From Sphingomonas sp. S1-29 (GTDB lineage Bacteria; Pseudomonadota; Alphaproteobacteria; Sphingomonadales; Sphingomonadaceae): a stretch of DNA of 64,000 nucleotides. A program made the translations under genes and the position numbers. Positions 37,608 to 47,267 of this stretch are shown here, in pieces. The notes under the pieces were generated by a model that saw only the letters and a program-made list of their open reading frames with translations, made no database searches and was not told where the DNA came from. The stretch covers positions 3,312,214 to 3,376,213 of the forward strand of contig NZ_CP110678.1 in the NCBI RefSeq assembly GCF_026167545.1. Direction: 5' to 3'. The number at the start of each line of letters is the position of its first letter. The stretch's first letter is position 1.

Positions 37608-38939
37608 ATGCGCCCGCAAGATCCAGACCTGCCGCCCGCCACCGGCACCGAATCGGCCGTCGATGGCTATCGGCGCGACGATGGCGGCGCCTTGGGTTCG
37701 CCCGGATGGCGGCTGTTCATCCTGGCCGACGTGACCAATTTCGGGGCGTTGCGGCGCACGCTGGGGCGATGGCGTGCCGGCCGCTTGATCGACGACGTCG
37801 CGGCGATCGCGGCAGCCGCGTGGCCGGGGGCACGGCTGGCGCCGGTCAGCCGCTCGATGCTCGAAATCGCGTTCGAGGGCAGGACGCCCACCGATGCCGA
37901 CGCAGCGATCGCGGCGCTGCGGCGATGCTTCGACCAGCCGATCGATATCGATGGCGCGCCGCATCGGATCGAGATGCTGTTCGCCGGCGCCGCGATGCCG
38001 ATCCATGACGACGATGATGTCCGGCTGATCGAGGCCGCTGAAGCCGCGCTCGGCCAGGCGCGCACCGACCAGATCGACATCGTGCGCGACCTGACGCAGA
38101 TCGAACACGCTTATGATCGGATGGCGTTGATCCGCGACCTGAGCGCCGCGATCAACAACGGCGAAATCTTCCTGCAATATCAGCCCAAGGTGCATTTGCG
38201 GCAGCAGGAGATCGTCAGCGTCGAGGCGCTCGTACGCTGGCAGCATCCAACGCGCGGGCTGATCGCGCCGGCGGATTTCATCCCGCTGGCCGAGGAAAGC
38301 CGGAAAATTGGCGCGCTCACCTTGTGGACGATCCGGAAAGTCATCGCCGACCAGCAGTTGCTGGCGGCGGCGGGATTCGACATTCCGATCTTCGTCAACA
38401 TCTCGGGCATGCTGCTCGCCGATGCCGAGTTCGTCGACCAAGTGTGTACGATGGTGCGCGGCGTGCCGACCAAGATCGGCTTCGAGATCACCGAAACCGC
38501 GGTGATCCGCGATCCCGAAAGCGCGATCCGGCATCTGCACACCTTCGCGCAGATCGGCGTGACGCTGGCGATCGACGATTATGGCGCGGGGCTTTCCTCG
38601 CTTGCCTATCTCAAACAGCTTCCCGCGCGCGAGCTCAAGATCGACAAGATGTTCGTGCTCGAGCTGACCAGCAGCAACCGCGATCCGCTGATCGTGCGCT
38701 CGACGATCGACCTGGCGCATGCGCTCGACATGGAAGTCACTGCCGAGGGGGTCGAAACCCCCGCGGCGCTGGCATTGCTGAGCGTCATGGGCTGCGACAT
38801 GGCGCAAGGCTTCCTGATCAGCCGGCCGATCGCGATCGACGCGATGATCCAGTTCCTCGAACAGGATCGCCATCTGGGAGCGATGGCCTCGATGCGCCCC
38901 ACCTTCGGACGACCGGAAGCGTTCTGGAAGCGTGCATAA
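37608..38939 (+). CDS. EAL-domain protein with degenerate GGDEF
   Basis: This protein has about 443 residues. The N-terminal half (about 30-175) has a GGDEF-like outline (LFILADVTNFGALRRTLG, DIDGAPHRIEMLFAGAAMP) but no GGDEF signature, so it is unlikely to make c-di-GMP. The C-terminal EAL domain has IFLQYQPKVHLRQQEIVSVEALVRW, FVNISGMLL, EITETAVI, IDDYGAGLSSLAYLKQLP (loop 6; DDFGTG replaced by DDYGAG) and TAEGVETPAAL, and looks catalytically competent. A GTG at 37605 directly precedes the ATG. The end overlaps or abuts the hybrid kinase behind it, suggesting linked signalling. Confidence 0.82.
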   Translation: MRPQDPDLPPATGTESAVDGYRRDDGGALGSPGWRLFILADVTNFGALRRTLGRWRAGRLIDDVAAIAAAAWPGARLAPVSRSMLEIAFEGRTPTDADAAIAALRRCFDQPIDIDGAPHRIEMLFAGAAMPIHDDDDVRLIEAAEAALGQARTDQIDIVRDLTQIEHAYDRMALIRDLSAAINNGEIFLQYQPKVHLRQQEIVSVEALVRWQHPTRGLIAPADFIPLAEESRKIGALTLWTIRKVIADQQLLAAAGFDIPIFVNISGMLLADAEFVDQVCTMVRGVPTKIGFEITETAVIRDPESAIRHLHTFAQIGVTLAIDDYGAGLSSLAYLKQLPARELKIDKMFVLELTSSNRDPLIVRSTIDLAHALDMEVTAEGVETPAALALLSVMGCDMAQGFLISRPIAIDAMIQFLEQDRHLGAMASMRPTFGRPEAFWKRA

Positions 38940-38943
38940 GTCG

Positions 38944-41424
38944 ATGTCCAGCGGCCGCGCTGCGGCCCTTGCTCGGTCGCGCATGACTGGCAAGCTACGC
39001 TGGATGGCGTTGTTGCTGTTGTTGCCGGCCTTCGCCGTGAACGCCCGCGCGCAACCGAGCAACTCCCTGGCGTCGGACATCGAAATCGCCAAGGGGCTGA
39101 TGCTGCGCGACCCTGCGGGCGTTTTCAACGCCTCGCGCGACATCGAGCAGCGAATAGTCGGATCGGAAAAGACGCCCGAAGCCGTCCTCGGACTGGCAAC
39201 CGTCCGCTGGCTGGGCGCCGAAGCGCTTGTGCGGCTCGGCCGCGCCGACAATGCCGAAGGTCTGGCGCTGAACGCCGGACGGATCGCCAGGCGGCTGCGC
39301 GATGCGCAGCTTTATGGCGACACGCTCACCACGCTCGGCGGCATCCACGCCGCGCGCAGCGACGCCGCGCGCGCGCTCCAGGCATATCAAGGCGCACACG
39401 AAGCCTTTCGCCAGGCGGGTTATCCGCGTGGGCAGGCGATCGCGCTGCAAAATATCGCGAACCTCTATGTCGACGGTGGCGACCACCGGACCGCCGAGCG
39501 ATACTTCAACCAGTCGGAAGAAGTGTATGACGGCGACGACCGGCTTTCGCTGACGCTCTACAACAATCGGGGCGCCGGCCTTCGCGACATGGGGCGCTAC
39601 GCCGAATCGGCGCGCGAGTATCGCCGGGCGCTTGTATTGGCCGAGCGGCAGGATAGTCCGTTCCTGCAGGCGCGCATCTTGACCAACCTTGCCCAGGTCT
39701 ATCTCGAGGCTGGAGACATCGCGCAGGCGAATTCGGTCATCCAGCAGGCGTGGGAGCTGACGACCGAATCGCCCGAAGCCGAGGCTTGGAAGCCTTATGT
39801 CCAAGCGTTCGCCGCACGCGCAGCGTTTCAGGCCGACGATCTTCCCCGCGCGAAGTCGCTCATCGAAGCCAGTTTCTTGGGGGTCGATCCCGCCATGACC
39901 ATGGCATCGCGCCGCGACACGCATGTCACCGCCTATCAAATCTACCGCAAGCTGGGCGACAGCGCCAAGGCGCTCGACCATCTCGAGGCGTTGCGCCGGC
40001 TGACCGACGAACAGTCGAAGCTTGCCGCCTCGACCAACACCGCGTTGATGGCGGCGCGTTTCGATTTCGCCAATCAGGAACTGCGCATCGCCCGGCTCAA
40101 GGCCGACGAACTGCGCACCAGCATCGAGGTCGAGCGCGCGCGCGTTCGCAACCAGCAGATTTTGTTCGCCAGCGGTGCCGCCGCGGCGTTGGTGATCCTG
40201 GCGCTGCTGAGCTTCGGCGTCTTCACGCTGCGGCGCAGCCGCAACCAGGTCCGCGCCGCCAACGCCGCGCTCAGCACCACCAACGTCGCGCTCGAAAAGG
40301 CGCTGGCCGCCAAGACCGAGTTCCTGGCGACTACCAGCCACGAAATCCGCACCCCGCTCAACGGCATCCTCGGCATGACCCAGGTCATGCTCGCCGACGG
40401 CGCGCTGCCCGCGCAGCAGCGCGAACGCGTCGACGTCGTCCACAGCGCGGGCCTGGCGATGCGCGCGCTGGTCGACGATATCCTCGACGTCGCCAAGATG
40501 GAGACGGGCAATCTCAGCGTCGCGCCCGAGCCTGCCGATCTTCGCGAAACGCTCCACGAAGTCGCGCGGATGTGGGCCGAGCCGGTCCGCGCCAAGGGGC
40601 TGGCCTTCACGCTCGACATCGATGCCGCGCCGCACTGGATCGAAACCGATGCGGGGCGACTGCGCCAGATGCTGTTCAACCTGCTGTCGAACGCGATCAA
40701 GTTCACCGCGCAAGGATCGGTTGGGCTCAGCGCGGGCAAGAGCGAGGATGGCACCCGCCTGATCCTTGTCGTGCGCGATTCGGGGATCGGCATCCCGCCC
40801 GAGAAGCATGCGGCGATCTTCGAATCGTTCCGCCAGGTCGATACCACCACGACGCGCCATTATGGCGGCACCGGGCTGGGGCTGACGATCTGCCGCAACC
40901 TGGCGCAGGCGCTGGGCGGCGATATCGCGGTCAGCAGCGCCGCGGGGCAGGGGGCAACCTTCACCGTCGACCTGCCGCTGGTCGAAGTCGCCGCGCCCGC
41001 GATCGCCGCCGATGCCGGCAAGGGTGGTCTATTGATCGTCGACGGCAATCCGATCGCGCGCGCGATGCTGCGCACGCTGCTCGCGCCGCGCGCGGGAACC
41101 GTCCACTTCGCCGACAGCGCCCAAGCCGCCGCCGACGCGATCGCCAAGGCGGCGCCCGAATGCGTGCTGGTCGATGATTCGATCCTCCGCGCGCAAGGCG
41201 ACGAGGCCTCGCTACCGGCCATCGCCGAGGCTGCGCACGACGCGGGCGCACGCTGCGCCGTGCTGTGGCGCGACCCCGGCGACGACGATCGCGCGGCGCT
41301 GATCGCGGCGGGCGCCGACCTCGTGATCGCCAAGCCGATCGCCGGGGTCGCGCTTGCCGCACAACTGTTCGGCGCATCTCCCCCCGTCGACCTCGCAACC
41401 GGGGTTGTCTCTCGTGCGGCATAG
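38944..41424 (+). CDS. TPR-sensor hybrid histidine kinase
   Basis: This protein has about 826 residues. A signal/anchor (WMALLLLLPAFAVNARAQ) is followed by a periplasmic region of TPR repeats to about residue 385 (e.g. DAARALQAYQGAHEAFRQAGYPRGQAIALQNIANLY). Then come a TM (ILFASGAAAALVILALLSFGVFTL), a coiled coil, the H box FLATTSHEIRTPLNGILGM, an ATPase domain (NLLSNAIKFTAQG, VRDSGIGIPPEKH, GGTGLGLTI) and a C-terminal receiver-like domain. That receiver keeps Asp (VLVDDSIL) and Lys (IAKPI) but lacks part of the acidic pocket and the usual Thr/Ser. GTG 38932 and ATG 38983 are alternative starts. Confidence 0.84.
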   Translation: MSSGRAAALARSRMTGKLRWMALLLLLPAFAVNARAQPSNSLASDIEIAKGLMLRDPAGVFNASRDIEQRIVGSEKTPEAVLGLATVRWLGAEALVRLGRADNAEGLALNAGRIARRLRDAQLYGDTLTTLGGIHAARSDAARALQAYQGAHEAFRQAGYPRGQAIALQNIANLYVDGGDHRTAERYFNQSEEVYDGDDRLSLTLYNNRGAGLRDMGRYAESAREYRRALVLAERQDSPFLQARILTNLAQVYLEAGDIAQANSVIQQAWELTTESPEAEAWKPYVQAFAARAAFQADDLPRAKSLIEASFLGVDPAMTMASRRDTHVTAYQIYRKLGDSAKALDHLEALRRLTDEQSKLAASTNTALMAARFDFANQELRIARLKADELRTSIEVERARVRNQQILFASGAAAALVILALLSFGVFTLRRSRNQVRAANAALSTTNVALEKALAAKTEFLATTSHEIRTPLNGILGMTQVMLADGALPAQQRERVDVVHSAGLAMRALVDDILDVAKMETGNLSVAPEPADLRETLHEVARMWAEPVRAKGLAFTLDIDAAPHWIETDAGRLRQMLFNLLSNAIKFTAQGSVGLSAGKSEDGTRLILVVRDSGIGIPPEKHAAIFESFRQVDTTTTRHYGGTGLGLTICRNLAQALGGDIAVSSAAGQGATFTVDLPLVEVAAPAIAADAGKGGLLIVDGNPIARAMLRTLLAPRAGTVHFADSAQAAADAIAKAAPECVLVDDSILRAQGDEASLPAIAEAAHDAGARCAVLWRDPGDDDRAALIAAGADLVIAKPIAGVALAAQLFGASPPVDLATGVVSRAA

Positions 41425-41489
41425 GCAGATAGCGACCGAATCATGACTGTACCGGCGCATTTCCCGCACTCGCGCAAGCAGCGAGCCCG

Positions 41490-41882
41490 ATGAAGATATT
41501 GTTTATCGAGGACGACCCGATGAACCGCCGGGTCGTGCGCGACATGCTCGACGTCGCGGGCGCGACGATGGCCGAGGCCGATCGCGCCGAAGAGGGGCTT
41601 CGCCAGATCGACGCCGAGGATTTCGACGTCGTGCTGGTCGATCTGCGGATGCCCGGCATGGACGGGTTCGAGGCGATCGGCAGGATCCGCGCGCGCCCCG
41701 ATGCCAAGGCCAATCTGCCGCTGATCGTGGTCACCGCCGACACCGCGGTCGACCTTGCCGAGCGCTGCATGGCGATCGGCGCCGACGCGGTGATCTTCAA
41801 GCCGGTGGCGATGGACGCGCTGTTCGACGCGATCGGCAGCGTGCTGGCGCGCAAGGCCGACGACGGCGGGATGATCCTCTAG
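41490..41882 (+). CDS. Single-domain response regulator (CheY/DivK-like)
   Basis: This is a 130-residue receiver with no output domain: MKILFIEDDPMNRRVVRDML (acidic pocket), FDVVLVDLRMPGMDGFEAI (phospho-Asp), IVVTADTAVDLAERCMAIGAD (Thr) and VIFKPVAMDAL (Lys). All functional residues are present. It lies 65 bases behind the hybrid kinase, whose own receiver is degenerate, so it is the likely phosphate acceptor. It ends 4 bases from the convergent transporter gene. Confidence 0.86.
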   Translation: MKILFIEDDPMNRRVVRDMLDVAGATMAEADRAEEGLRQIDAEDFDVVLVDLRMPGMDGFEAIGRIRARPDAKANLPLIVVTADTAVDLAERCMAIGADAVIFKPVAMDALFDAIGSVLARKADDGGMIL

Positions 41883-41886
41883 GGCT

Positions 41887-43194
41887 TTAGTCCTCCAGGA
41901 TCATGCTGTGGCGCCTCGTGTCGCGCATCGTCAGATAGGTGACCAGCGACACCCCGATCATCCCGGTGACGTACCAGTAGAATCCCTGTTCGAACCCCGA
42001 ATCCTTGAACCACAAGGCGATATATTCGGCGGTCCCGCCGAAAATCGCGTTGGCGATCGCATAGGGCAGCGCGACCCCCAAAGTGCGGATATGCGCGGGA
42101 AACATCTCGGCCTTCACCACCCCCGAAATTGCGCTGTAGCCGCTGACGATCACCAGCGCACCGAAACAGATCGCAAACGCCGTCAGGGCATCGCGCGTCT
42201 GCGCCAGCGTGGTGAAGATCGGATAGGTCAGCAGCACACCCAGCACGCCGAACGCGACCATCAACGGCTTGCGCCCGATCCGATCGGACAGCGCACCGAC
42301 CGCGGGCTGAAGCAGCATGAACAGGAACAAGCTGGCGGCGTTGATCGCCGAGGCGGTTTCGCGGTCGAAGCCGCTGGTGTTGACCAGGAACTTCTGCATG
42401 TAGATCGAATAGGCATAGAAGGCGAGCGTGCCGCCCGCGGTCAGCGACAACACCGTCATCGTCTCGCGCGGATGGTGGCGCAGCAGCGCGACGAACCCCG
42501 ATCGCGGCGCGCCGGCGTCCTTGGCATTCTCGAAGCTCTCGGTCTCGAGCAGCCCGCGCCGCAGCCAGAACACGCTGATCGCCAGCGCGCCACCGATCGC
42601 GAAGGGAATTCGCCAGCCCCACGCCTCGAGCGCCGCCTCGCTCATCGTCGCCTGGAGCAGCAGCAATACGCAAAGCGCCAGCAACTGCCCCGCGATCAAC
42701 GTGACATATTGGAAGCTCGCGAAGAAGCCGCGGCGGTTGCGGCCCGCCATCTCGGAAAGATACGTCGCGCTCGCGCCATATTCGCCGCCGACCGACAGCC
42801 CCTGCAGCAGCCGTGCGATCAGCAACAATGCCGGCGCCGCGACCCCGATCGAGGCGTAGGTCGGCGTCACAGCGATCATCAGCGACCCGACGCACATCAG
42901 CGTAACCGATAGCGTCAGTCCCGCCTTGCGCCCCTTGCGATCCGAATAGACCCCCATCAGCCAGCCGCCGATCGGCCGCATGAAGAAGCCGAGCGCGAAG
43001 ACCGCCGCGGCCTGCAATAACTCGACCGTAGGGTCGTCGCCTGGGAAGAAGCGCGGCGCGAAATACAGCGTGAAGGCGGCATAGGCGTACCAGTCATACC
43101 ATTCGACCAGATTGCCCGCCGACCCGCCCAGGATCGACCGGAGCCGTTCGCGGGTGAGCGGGGCGGGCGCGTCGCTGTGGGGGATGATGGCCAT
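41887..43194 (-). CDS. MHS-family MFS transporter (metabolite:H+ symporter)
   Basis: This 435-residue protein has 12 predicted membrane segments. MHS-family marks are GGSAGNLVEWYDWYAYAAFTLYFAPRFFPG in TM1, RPIGGWLMGVYSDRKGRKAGL after TM2, and RLLQGLSVGGEYGASATYLSEMAGRNRRGFFASFQYVT at TM4-5. A second-half loop has GALSDRIGRKPLM. The family moves organic acids or osmolytes with protons (KgtP, ProP, ShiA). TM1 and the central loops look closest to the alpha-ketoglutarate permease group, but the substrate cannot be read from sequence. It is divergent from rpsU across 223 bases. Confidence 0.87.
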   Translation of the reverse strand: MAIIPHSDAPAPLTRERLRSILGGSAGNLVEWYDWYAYAAFTLYFAPRFFPGDDPTVELLQAAAVFALGFFMRPIGGWLMGVYSDRKGRKAGLTLSVTLMCVGSLMIAVTPTYASIGVAAPALLLIARLLQGLSVGGEYGASATYLSEMAGRNRRGFFASFQYVTLIAGQLLALCVLLLLQATMSEAALEAWGWRIPFAIGGALAISVFWLRRGLLETESFENAKDAGAPRSGFVALLRHHPRETMTVLSLTAGGTLAFYAYSIYMQKFLVNTSGFDRETASAINAASLFLFMLLQPAVGALSDRIGRKPLMVAFGVLGVLLTYPIFTTLAQTRDALTAFAICFGALVIVSGYSAISGVVKAEMFPAHIRTLGVALPYAIANAIFGGTAEYIALWFKDSGFEQGFYWYVTGMIGVSLVTYLTMRDTRRHSMILED

Positions 43195-43417
43195 TTGGCT
43201 TCGCTCGCGCTCGTTGTCCTGCTACCCGGCTTAGCGAGGCTTCGCCCGGCAGGACAAGTCGCGTGCGGTGGGGTTAGAGAAAGCCGCGCATATGGGTTGA
43301 TACGCGCGCGCCATGTTGCTACGTGGCCAACCAGCGCCCGGGAACCCCGTTTCCGGCGATCATGATTCTATAGACCAAGACTTTTCTGCAGTTACGAAAT
43401 CGGAGTTTCCCGACCTC

Positions 43418-43624
43418 ATGCAAATCATCGTTCGCGACAACAACGTCGACCAGGCTTTGCGCGCACTCAAGAAGAAGCTGCAGCGCGAAGGCGTGTATCG
43501 CGAGATGAAGCTTCGTCGGCACTATGAGAAGCCCAGCGAAAAGCGCGCCCGCGAGCGCGCCGCAGCGATCCGTCGCGCGCGCAAGCTGGAGCGCAAGCGC
43601 GTCGAGCGCGACGGCGCACGCTGA
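43418..43624 (+). CDS. rpsU: 30S ribosomal protein S21
   Basis: This is a 68-residue basic protein: [43 protein letters not shown] followed by an Arg/Ala/Lys tail. It is the full S21 family sequence, slightly long at the C-terminus as is common in alphaproteobacteria. S21 helps the 30S subunit at initiation. It is a lone gene, followed by an inverted repeat pair that may stop transcription. Confidence 0.95.
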   Translation: MQIIVRDNNVDQALRALKKKLQREGVYREMKLRRHYEKPSEKRARERAAAIRRARKLERKRVERDGAR

Positions 43625-43665
43625 TTGATCGGTTCGTCGGCTTGCGCCGGCGAACCATATTTTTC

Positions 43666-43746
43666 CCGTTCGCCCTGAGCTTGTCGAAGGGCTGTACTTC
43701 TTTCGATCGAAGAAGGACGGGGCTTCGACAAGCTCAGCCCGAACGG
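43666..43746. repeat. Inverted pair of GAGCTTGTCGAAG repeats
   Basis: CCGTTCGCCCTGAGCTTGTC continuing GAAGGGC (43666-43692) and its mirror GGGGCTTCGACAAGCTCAGC continuing CCGAACGG (43719-43746) flank the small imperfect palindrome CTTCTTTCGATCGAAGAAG. The pair can form a long hairpin between rpsU and the FKBP gene and could end rpsU transcription. A single diverged copy lies inside coaBC at 58324-58349. Confidence 0.85.
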
Positions 43747-43790
43747 AAGGAAGCGGTTGCTTCCTCGTCGGCCGCGTAGGACACCCGCTC

Positions 43791-44456
43791 ATGTCGACCA
43801 CCGCAGCTCCGATCCGCCCTACCAAGCGCGGCTATCTCATCTGGCTGTGGGTCGGCGTGCTGGTCGCGGTCCTGGTCGCAGGGCTGCTGGCGTGGAAGGG
43901 TACCGCGGCGGTCGTCGCCGATACCGGCAGCAATGCACAGTTCCTGGCCTATAACGCAGGGCAGCCCGGGGTCGAACAGACCGCGAGCGGTCTGCAATAT
44001 CGCGTGCTCGAAGCGGGCGAGGGCGATGCGCGCCCCACCGATACCGATCTGGTGCTGGTGAACTACACCGGCAAGCTGCGCGACGGCGAGACCTTCGACG
44101 CCAGCCAGCAGCCGACCCCGATGTCGCCGACGCAGGTCGTGCCCGGCTTCGGCGAAGGCCTGAAGCTGATGCCCAAGGACTCGAAATATCGCTTCTGGAT
44201 CAAGCCCGAGCTCGCCTATGGCGCCGAACCGCGCCGCGATCCCAGCACCGGCCAGGAAGTGATTCCGGGCGAGGCATTGCTGGTGTTCGACGTCGAGATG
44301 GTCGATTTCGTCCCCGAAGCGGTCGTTCGCCAGATGCAGCAACAGCAGATGATGCAGCAGGGTGCCCCCGGCGCAGCGCCAGGTGGGGCAATGCCGGGCG
44401 GCGCGATGCCGGGTGGTCCGGGCGGCCCGCCGGCACCGCCTTCGGCCGGCCAGTAA
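43791..44456 (+). CDS. Membrane-anchored FKBP-type peptidyl-prolyl isomerase
   Basis: This 221-residue protein has an N-terminal TM anchor (YLIWLWVGVLVAVLVAGLLAW, about 13-33) and then an FKBP domain with GLQYRVLEAGEGDARPTDTDLVLVNYTGKLRDGETFDAS, VVPGFGEGLKLMPKDSKYRFWIKPELAYG and LLVFDVEMVDF. The C-terminal tail is low-complexity (QQQQMMQQGAPGAAPGGAM type). It would catalyse proline isomerisation of proteins in the periplasm while attached to the inner membrane. The following 274-base gap (44457-44730) holds no gene I can support and probably contains the cydA promoter. Confidence 0.87.
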   Translation: MSTTAAPIRPTKRGYLIWLWVGVLVAVLVAGLLAWKGTAAVVADTGSNAQFLAYNAGQPGVEQTASGLQYRVLEAGEGDARPTDTDLVLVNYTGKLRDGETFDASQQPTPMSPTQVVPGFGEGLKLMPKDSKYRFWIKPELAYGAEPRRDPSTGQEVIPGEALLVFDVEMVDFVPEAVVRQMQQQQMMQQGAPGAAPGGAMPGGAMPGGPGGPPAPPSAGQ

Positions 44457-44730
44457 CTGCGAGACGATTGCTCGGCGGCCTAGGGTCGCGGGCAGGGCGC
44501 CGGTAGCCATCGGCGCCCGGATATAGATCGGCGCAACCGCATCCGATCGCACCGCCCAACAGCCGTAGTGGCATTCCATCGCATTGCGCTTGAGCCATGC
44601 TGCGGCGCACCCATATAGGGCGCACGGGACCGGACGCGGGGCGCGATCGATAGCGCGAAATAGGAATGTCGGAACCCGCTGAAGTCACGCCTGCCGATCA
44701 GCAGGCCGCCAGACCCGGAGTTCCGCCGCC

Positions 44731-46260
44731 GTGTTCGATTCCTTCGACCCGTTGATCCTTGCGCGAATCCAGTTCGCGTTCACGATCAGCTTCCACTTCA
44801 TCTTCCCCGCCTTCTCGATCGGCTTAGCGAGCTTCCTTGCGGTGCTCGAAGGGCTGTGGCTGAAGACGGGCAAGGACCTGTACCACGACCTCTTCAAATT
44901 CTGGGTGAAGATCTTCGCCGTCGCCTTCGCGATGGGCGTCGTGTCGGGTATCGTGATGTCGTACCAGTTCGGCACCAACTGGTCGGTCTTCTCCGACCGC
45001 ACCGGGCCGATCCTGGGGCCGCTGATGGCTTATGAGGTGCTGACCGCCTTCTTCCTCGAAGCCGGGTTCCTGGGCGTCATGCTGTTCGGCATGGACCGCG
45101 TCGGCAAGAAGCTGCACTTCGCCGCCACCTGCATGGTGGCGATCGGCACCTTCATCTCGGCATTCTGGATCCTCAGCGTCAACAGCTGGATGCACACCCC
45201 GGTGGGCTATGCGATGAACGATGTCGGGCAGTTCGTGCCCGCCGGATCGTGGCTGACGATCATCTTCAACCCCAGCTTCCCCTATCGGCTGTTCCACACC
45301 GTCACCGCGGCCTATCTGACCACCGCCTTCGTCGTTGGCGCGGTCGGCGCCTTCCAGCTGCTCAAGGCGCGCGCGGGCAAGAACCGGATCGAAACCGACG
45401 GCGACAGCCACCCCGCGGCGACCGCGCATCCCGAACTGCCGCGATCGCACGCTGCCGCGCGGAAAATGTTTTCGATGGCGATGTGGATGGCGGCGATCGT
45501 CGCGCCGATCCAGATCTTCGCCGGCGACCTGCACGGGATCAACACGCTCGAGCATCAGCCGGCCAAGGTCATGGCGATGGAGGGGCATTATAAAAGCCAC
45601 CCCGATGGCGCGCCACTGATCCTGTTCGGCCTGCCCAACGCCGCCGAAAAGCGGATCGACTATGCGATCGAGATCCCCAAGGTCTCCTCGCTGATCTTGA
45701 AGCACGATCTCAACGCTCCGCTCGCGGGGCTCGACACCGTCGCCGACGATCGCGAGCCGCCGGTGTCGATCCTGTTCTGGTCGTTCCGGATCATGGTCGG
45801 CATCGGCTTCGCGATGCTAGGGCTCGGGCTGTGGAGCCTGTTCGCGCGGCTGCGCAAGCGGCTCTATGATTGGCCCTGGCTCCACCGCGCGGCGATCGTG
45901 ATGGGGCCATCGGGCTTCGTCGCCGTGATCGCAGGCTGGATCACCACCGAGGTCGGGCGTCAGCCCTTTACCGTGTATAACCTGCTCACGACCGCCGACA
46001 GCGTATCGCCGCTCGCGGCGCCTGCGGTCGGTGCCTCGCTGGTCGCGTTCATCCTCGTCTATTTCGTCGTGTTTGGCTTCGGCACCTGGTATATCCTCAA
46101 GCTGATGGCCAAGGGCGTGCAGGACGACGAACCCGATATCCAGGACGATGCGCCGATCCGCAGCGCGGGGATCATGCCTGGGCCGACCCAGCAAGGCGGG
46201 CAGCAACGCGGCGGCCGTTCCTCCGGGGGGCAGCGCGGCACGCTGCAGCCGGCCGAATAA
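44731..46260 (+). CDS. cydA: Cytochrome bd-type ubiquinol oxidase subunit I (CIO type)
   Basis: This 509-residue membrane protein has LARIQFAFTISFHFIFPAFSIGLASFLAVLEGLWL (His ligand of haem b595/d), the quinol-site region EHQPAKVMAMEGHY, GWITTEVGRQPFTVYNLLTTADSVSP and MVGIGFAMLGLG. The quinone loop is short, as in cyanide-insensitive oxidases. It starts at GTG, with GGAG 10 bases upstream. Together with cydB and the small DUF2474 protein it forms a high-affinity quinol oxidase that reduces O2 to water without pumping protons. Confidence 0.92.
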   Translation: MFDSFDPLILARIQFAFTISFHFIFPAFSIGLASFLAVLEGLWLKTGKDLYHDLFKFWVKIFAVAFAMGVVSGIVMSYQFGTNWSVFSDRTGPILGPLMAYEVLTAFFLEAGFLGVMLFGMDRVGKKLHFAATCMVAIGTFISAFWILSVNSWMHTPVGYAMNDVGQFVPAGSWLTIIFNPSFPYRLFHTVTAAYLTTAFVVGAVGAFQLLKARAGKNRIETDGDSHPAATAHPELPRSHAAARKMFSMAMWMAAIVAPIQIFAGDLHGINTLEHQPAKVMAMEGHYKSHPDGAPLILFGLPNAAEKRIDYAIEIPKVSSLILKHDLNAPLAGLDTVADDREPPVSILFWSFRIMVGIGFAMLGLGLWSLFARLRKRLYDWPWLHRAAIVMGPSGFVAVIAGWITTEVGRQPFTVYNLLTTADSVSPLAAPAVGASLVAFILVYFVVFGFGTWYILKLMAKGVQDDEPDIQDDAPIRSAGIMPGPTQQGGQQRGGRSSGGQRGTLQPAE

Positions 46261-47267
46261 TGTACGTCAACACAGACCTTGCGACGATCTGGGCGGGCAT
46301 CATCGCCTTTGCGATCTTCGCCTATATCGTGATGGACGGGTTCGACCTGGGCATCGGCATCCTGTTTCCCGTGTTCGGCGTAGGCGAAGAGCGCGACCAG
46401 GCGATGAACTCGATCGCGCCGGTGTGGGACGGCAACGAAACCTGGCTGGTGCTCGGTGGCGGCGGGCTGTTTGCGGCTTTCCCGCTCGCTTATGCGATCA
46501 TCATGCCCGCGCTGTATCCGCCGATCATCGCGATGCTGCTCGGGCTGGTATTCCGCGGGGTAGCGTTCGAGGCGCGCTGGCGCGATCCGGGGCATCGCCG
46601 CTGGTGGGATCTCGCGTTCACCCTGGGCTCGGTCGTCGCGGCGTTCGCGCAAGGCGTGACGTTGGGGGCGCTGCTCCAGGGGGTCGAGGTCGATGGCCGC
46701 GCTTATGGCGGCGGCTGGCTCGACTGGTTCACCCCGTTCAGCATGTTGACCGGGGTCAGCCTGGTCGCAGGCTATGCGCTGCTGGGCGCGACCTGGCTGA
46801 TCTGGAAGACCGAGGGCGGGACGCAGGCGCATGCCTATCGGCTGGCGGCGCGCTTCGGGGTGATCACGCTGGCGGCGATCGCGGCGGTGAGTGCGTCGAC
46901 GCTTACGCTCGAATACGCCTATTATCAGCGCTGGCTGGCCTATCCGGGCATCTTGCTGACCGCGCAGGTGCCGCTGCTGGTGGGCATCTTCGCCTTCGCC
47001 TTTTACCGCTCGCTCAAGAAGCAGCGTGAGGCGCGGCCCTTCCTGCTGGCGCTGGGGCTGTTCGCATTGAGCTTCGTCGGGCTGGGGATCAGCATGTTCC
47101 CCTATATCGTGCCCGACAGCGTCACGATCTGGCAGGCGGCGGCCCCCGAATCGAGCCAGTTGTTCATGCTGGCGGGTGCGGCGGTGCTGGTGCCGGTGAT
47201 CCTGATCTATACCGGCTGGGCCTATTGGGTGTTCCGCGGCAAGGTCGGTACCGAGGGATATCACTGA
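46260..47267 (+). CDS. cydB: Cytochrome bd-type ubiquinol oxidase subunit II
   Basis: This 335-residue subunit has WAGIIAFAIFAYIVMDGFDLGIGILFPVFG, NSIAPVWDGNETWLVLGGGGLFAAFPLAYAII, LVFRGVAFEARW, SVVAAFAQGVTLGALLQG and FPYIVPDSVTIWQAAAPESSQLFML, all typical of CydB/CioB. The start overlaps the cydA stop by one base (TAATG), and its own TGA overlaps the ATG of the DUF2474 gene. Confidence 0.93.
   Translation: MYVNTDLATIWAGIIAFAIFAYIVMDGFDLGIGILFPVFGVGEERDQAMNSIAPVWDGNETWLVLGGGGLFAAFPLAYAIIMPALYPPIIAMLLGLVFRGVAFEARWRDPGHRRWWDLAFTLGSVVAAFAQGVTLGALLQGVEVDGRAYGGGWLDWFTPFSMLTGVSLVAGYALLGATWLIWKTEGGTQAHAYRLAARFGVITLAAIAAVSASTLTLEYAYYQRWLAYPGILLTAQVPLLVGIFAFAFYRSLKKQREARPFLLALGLFALSFVGLGISMFPYIVPDSVTIWQAAAPESSQLFMLAGAAVLVPVILIYTGWAYWVFRGKVGTEGYH

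Noticed and set aside
44457..44730. Minus-strand frame across the FKBP-cydA gap
   Set aside because: It runs into the FKBP coding region antisense, is Arg/Pro-rich and has no ribosome site; the gap is more likely the cydA promoter region.
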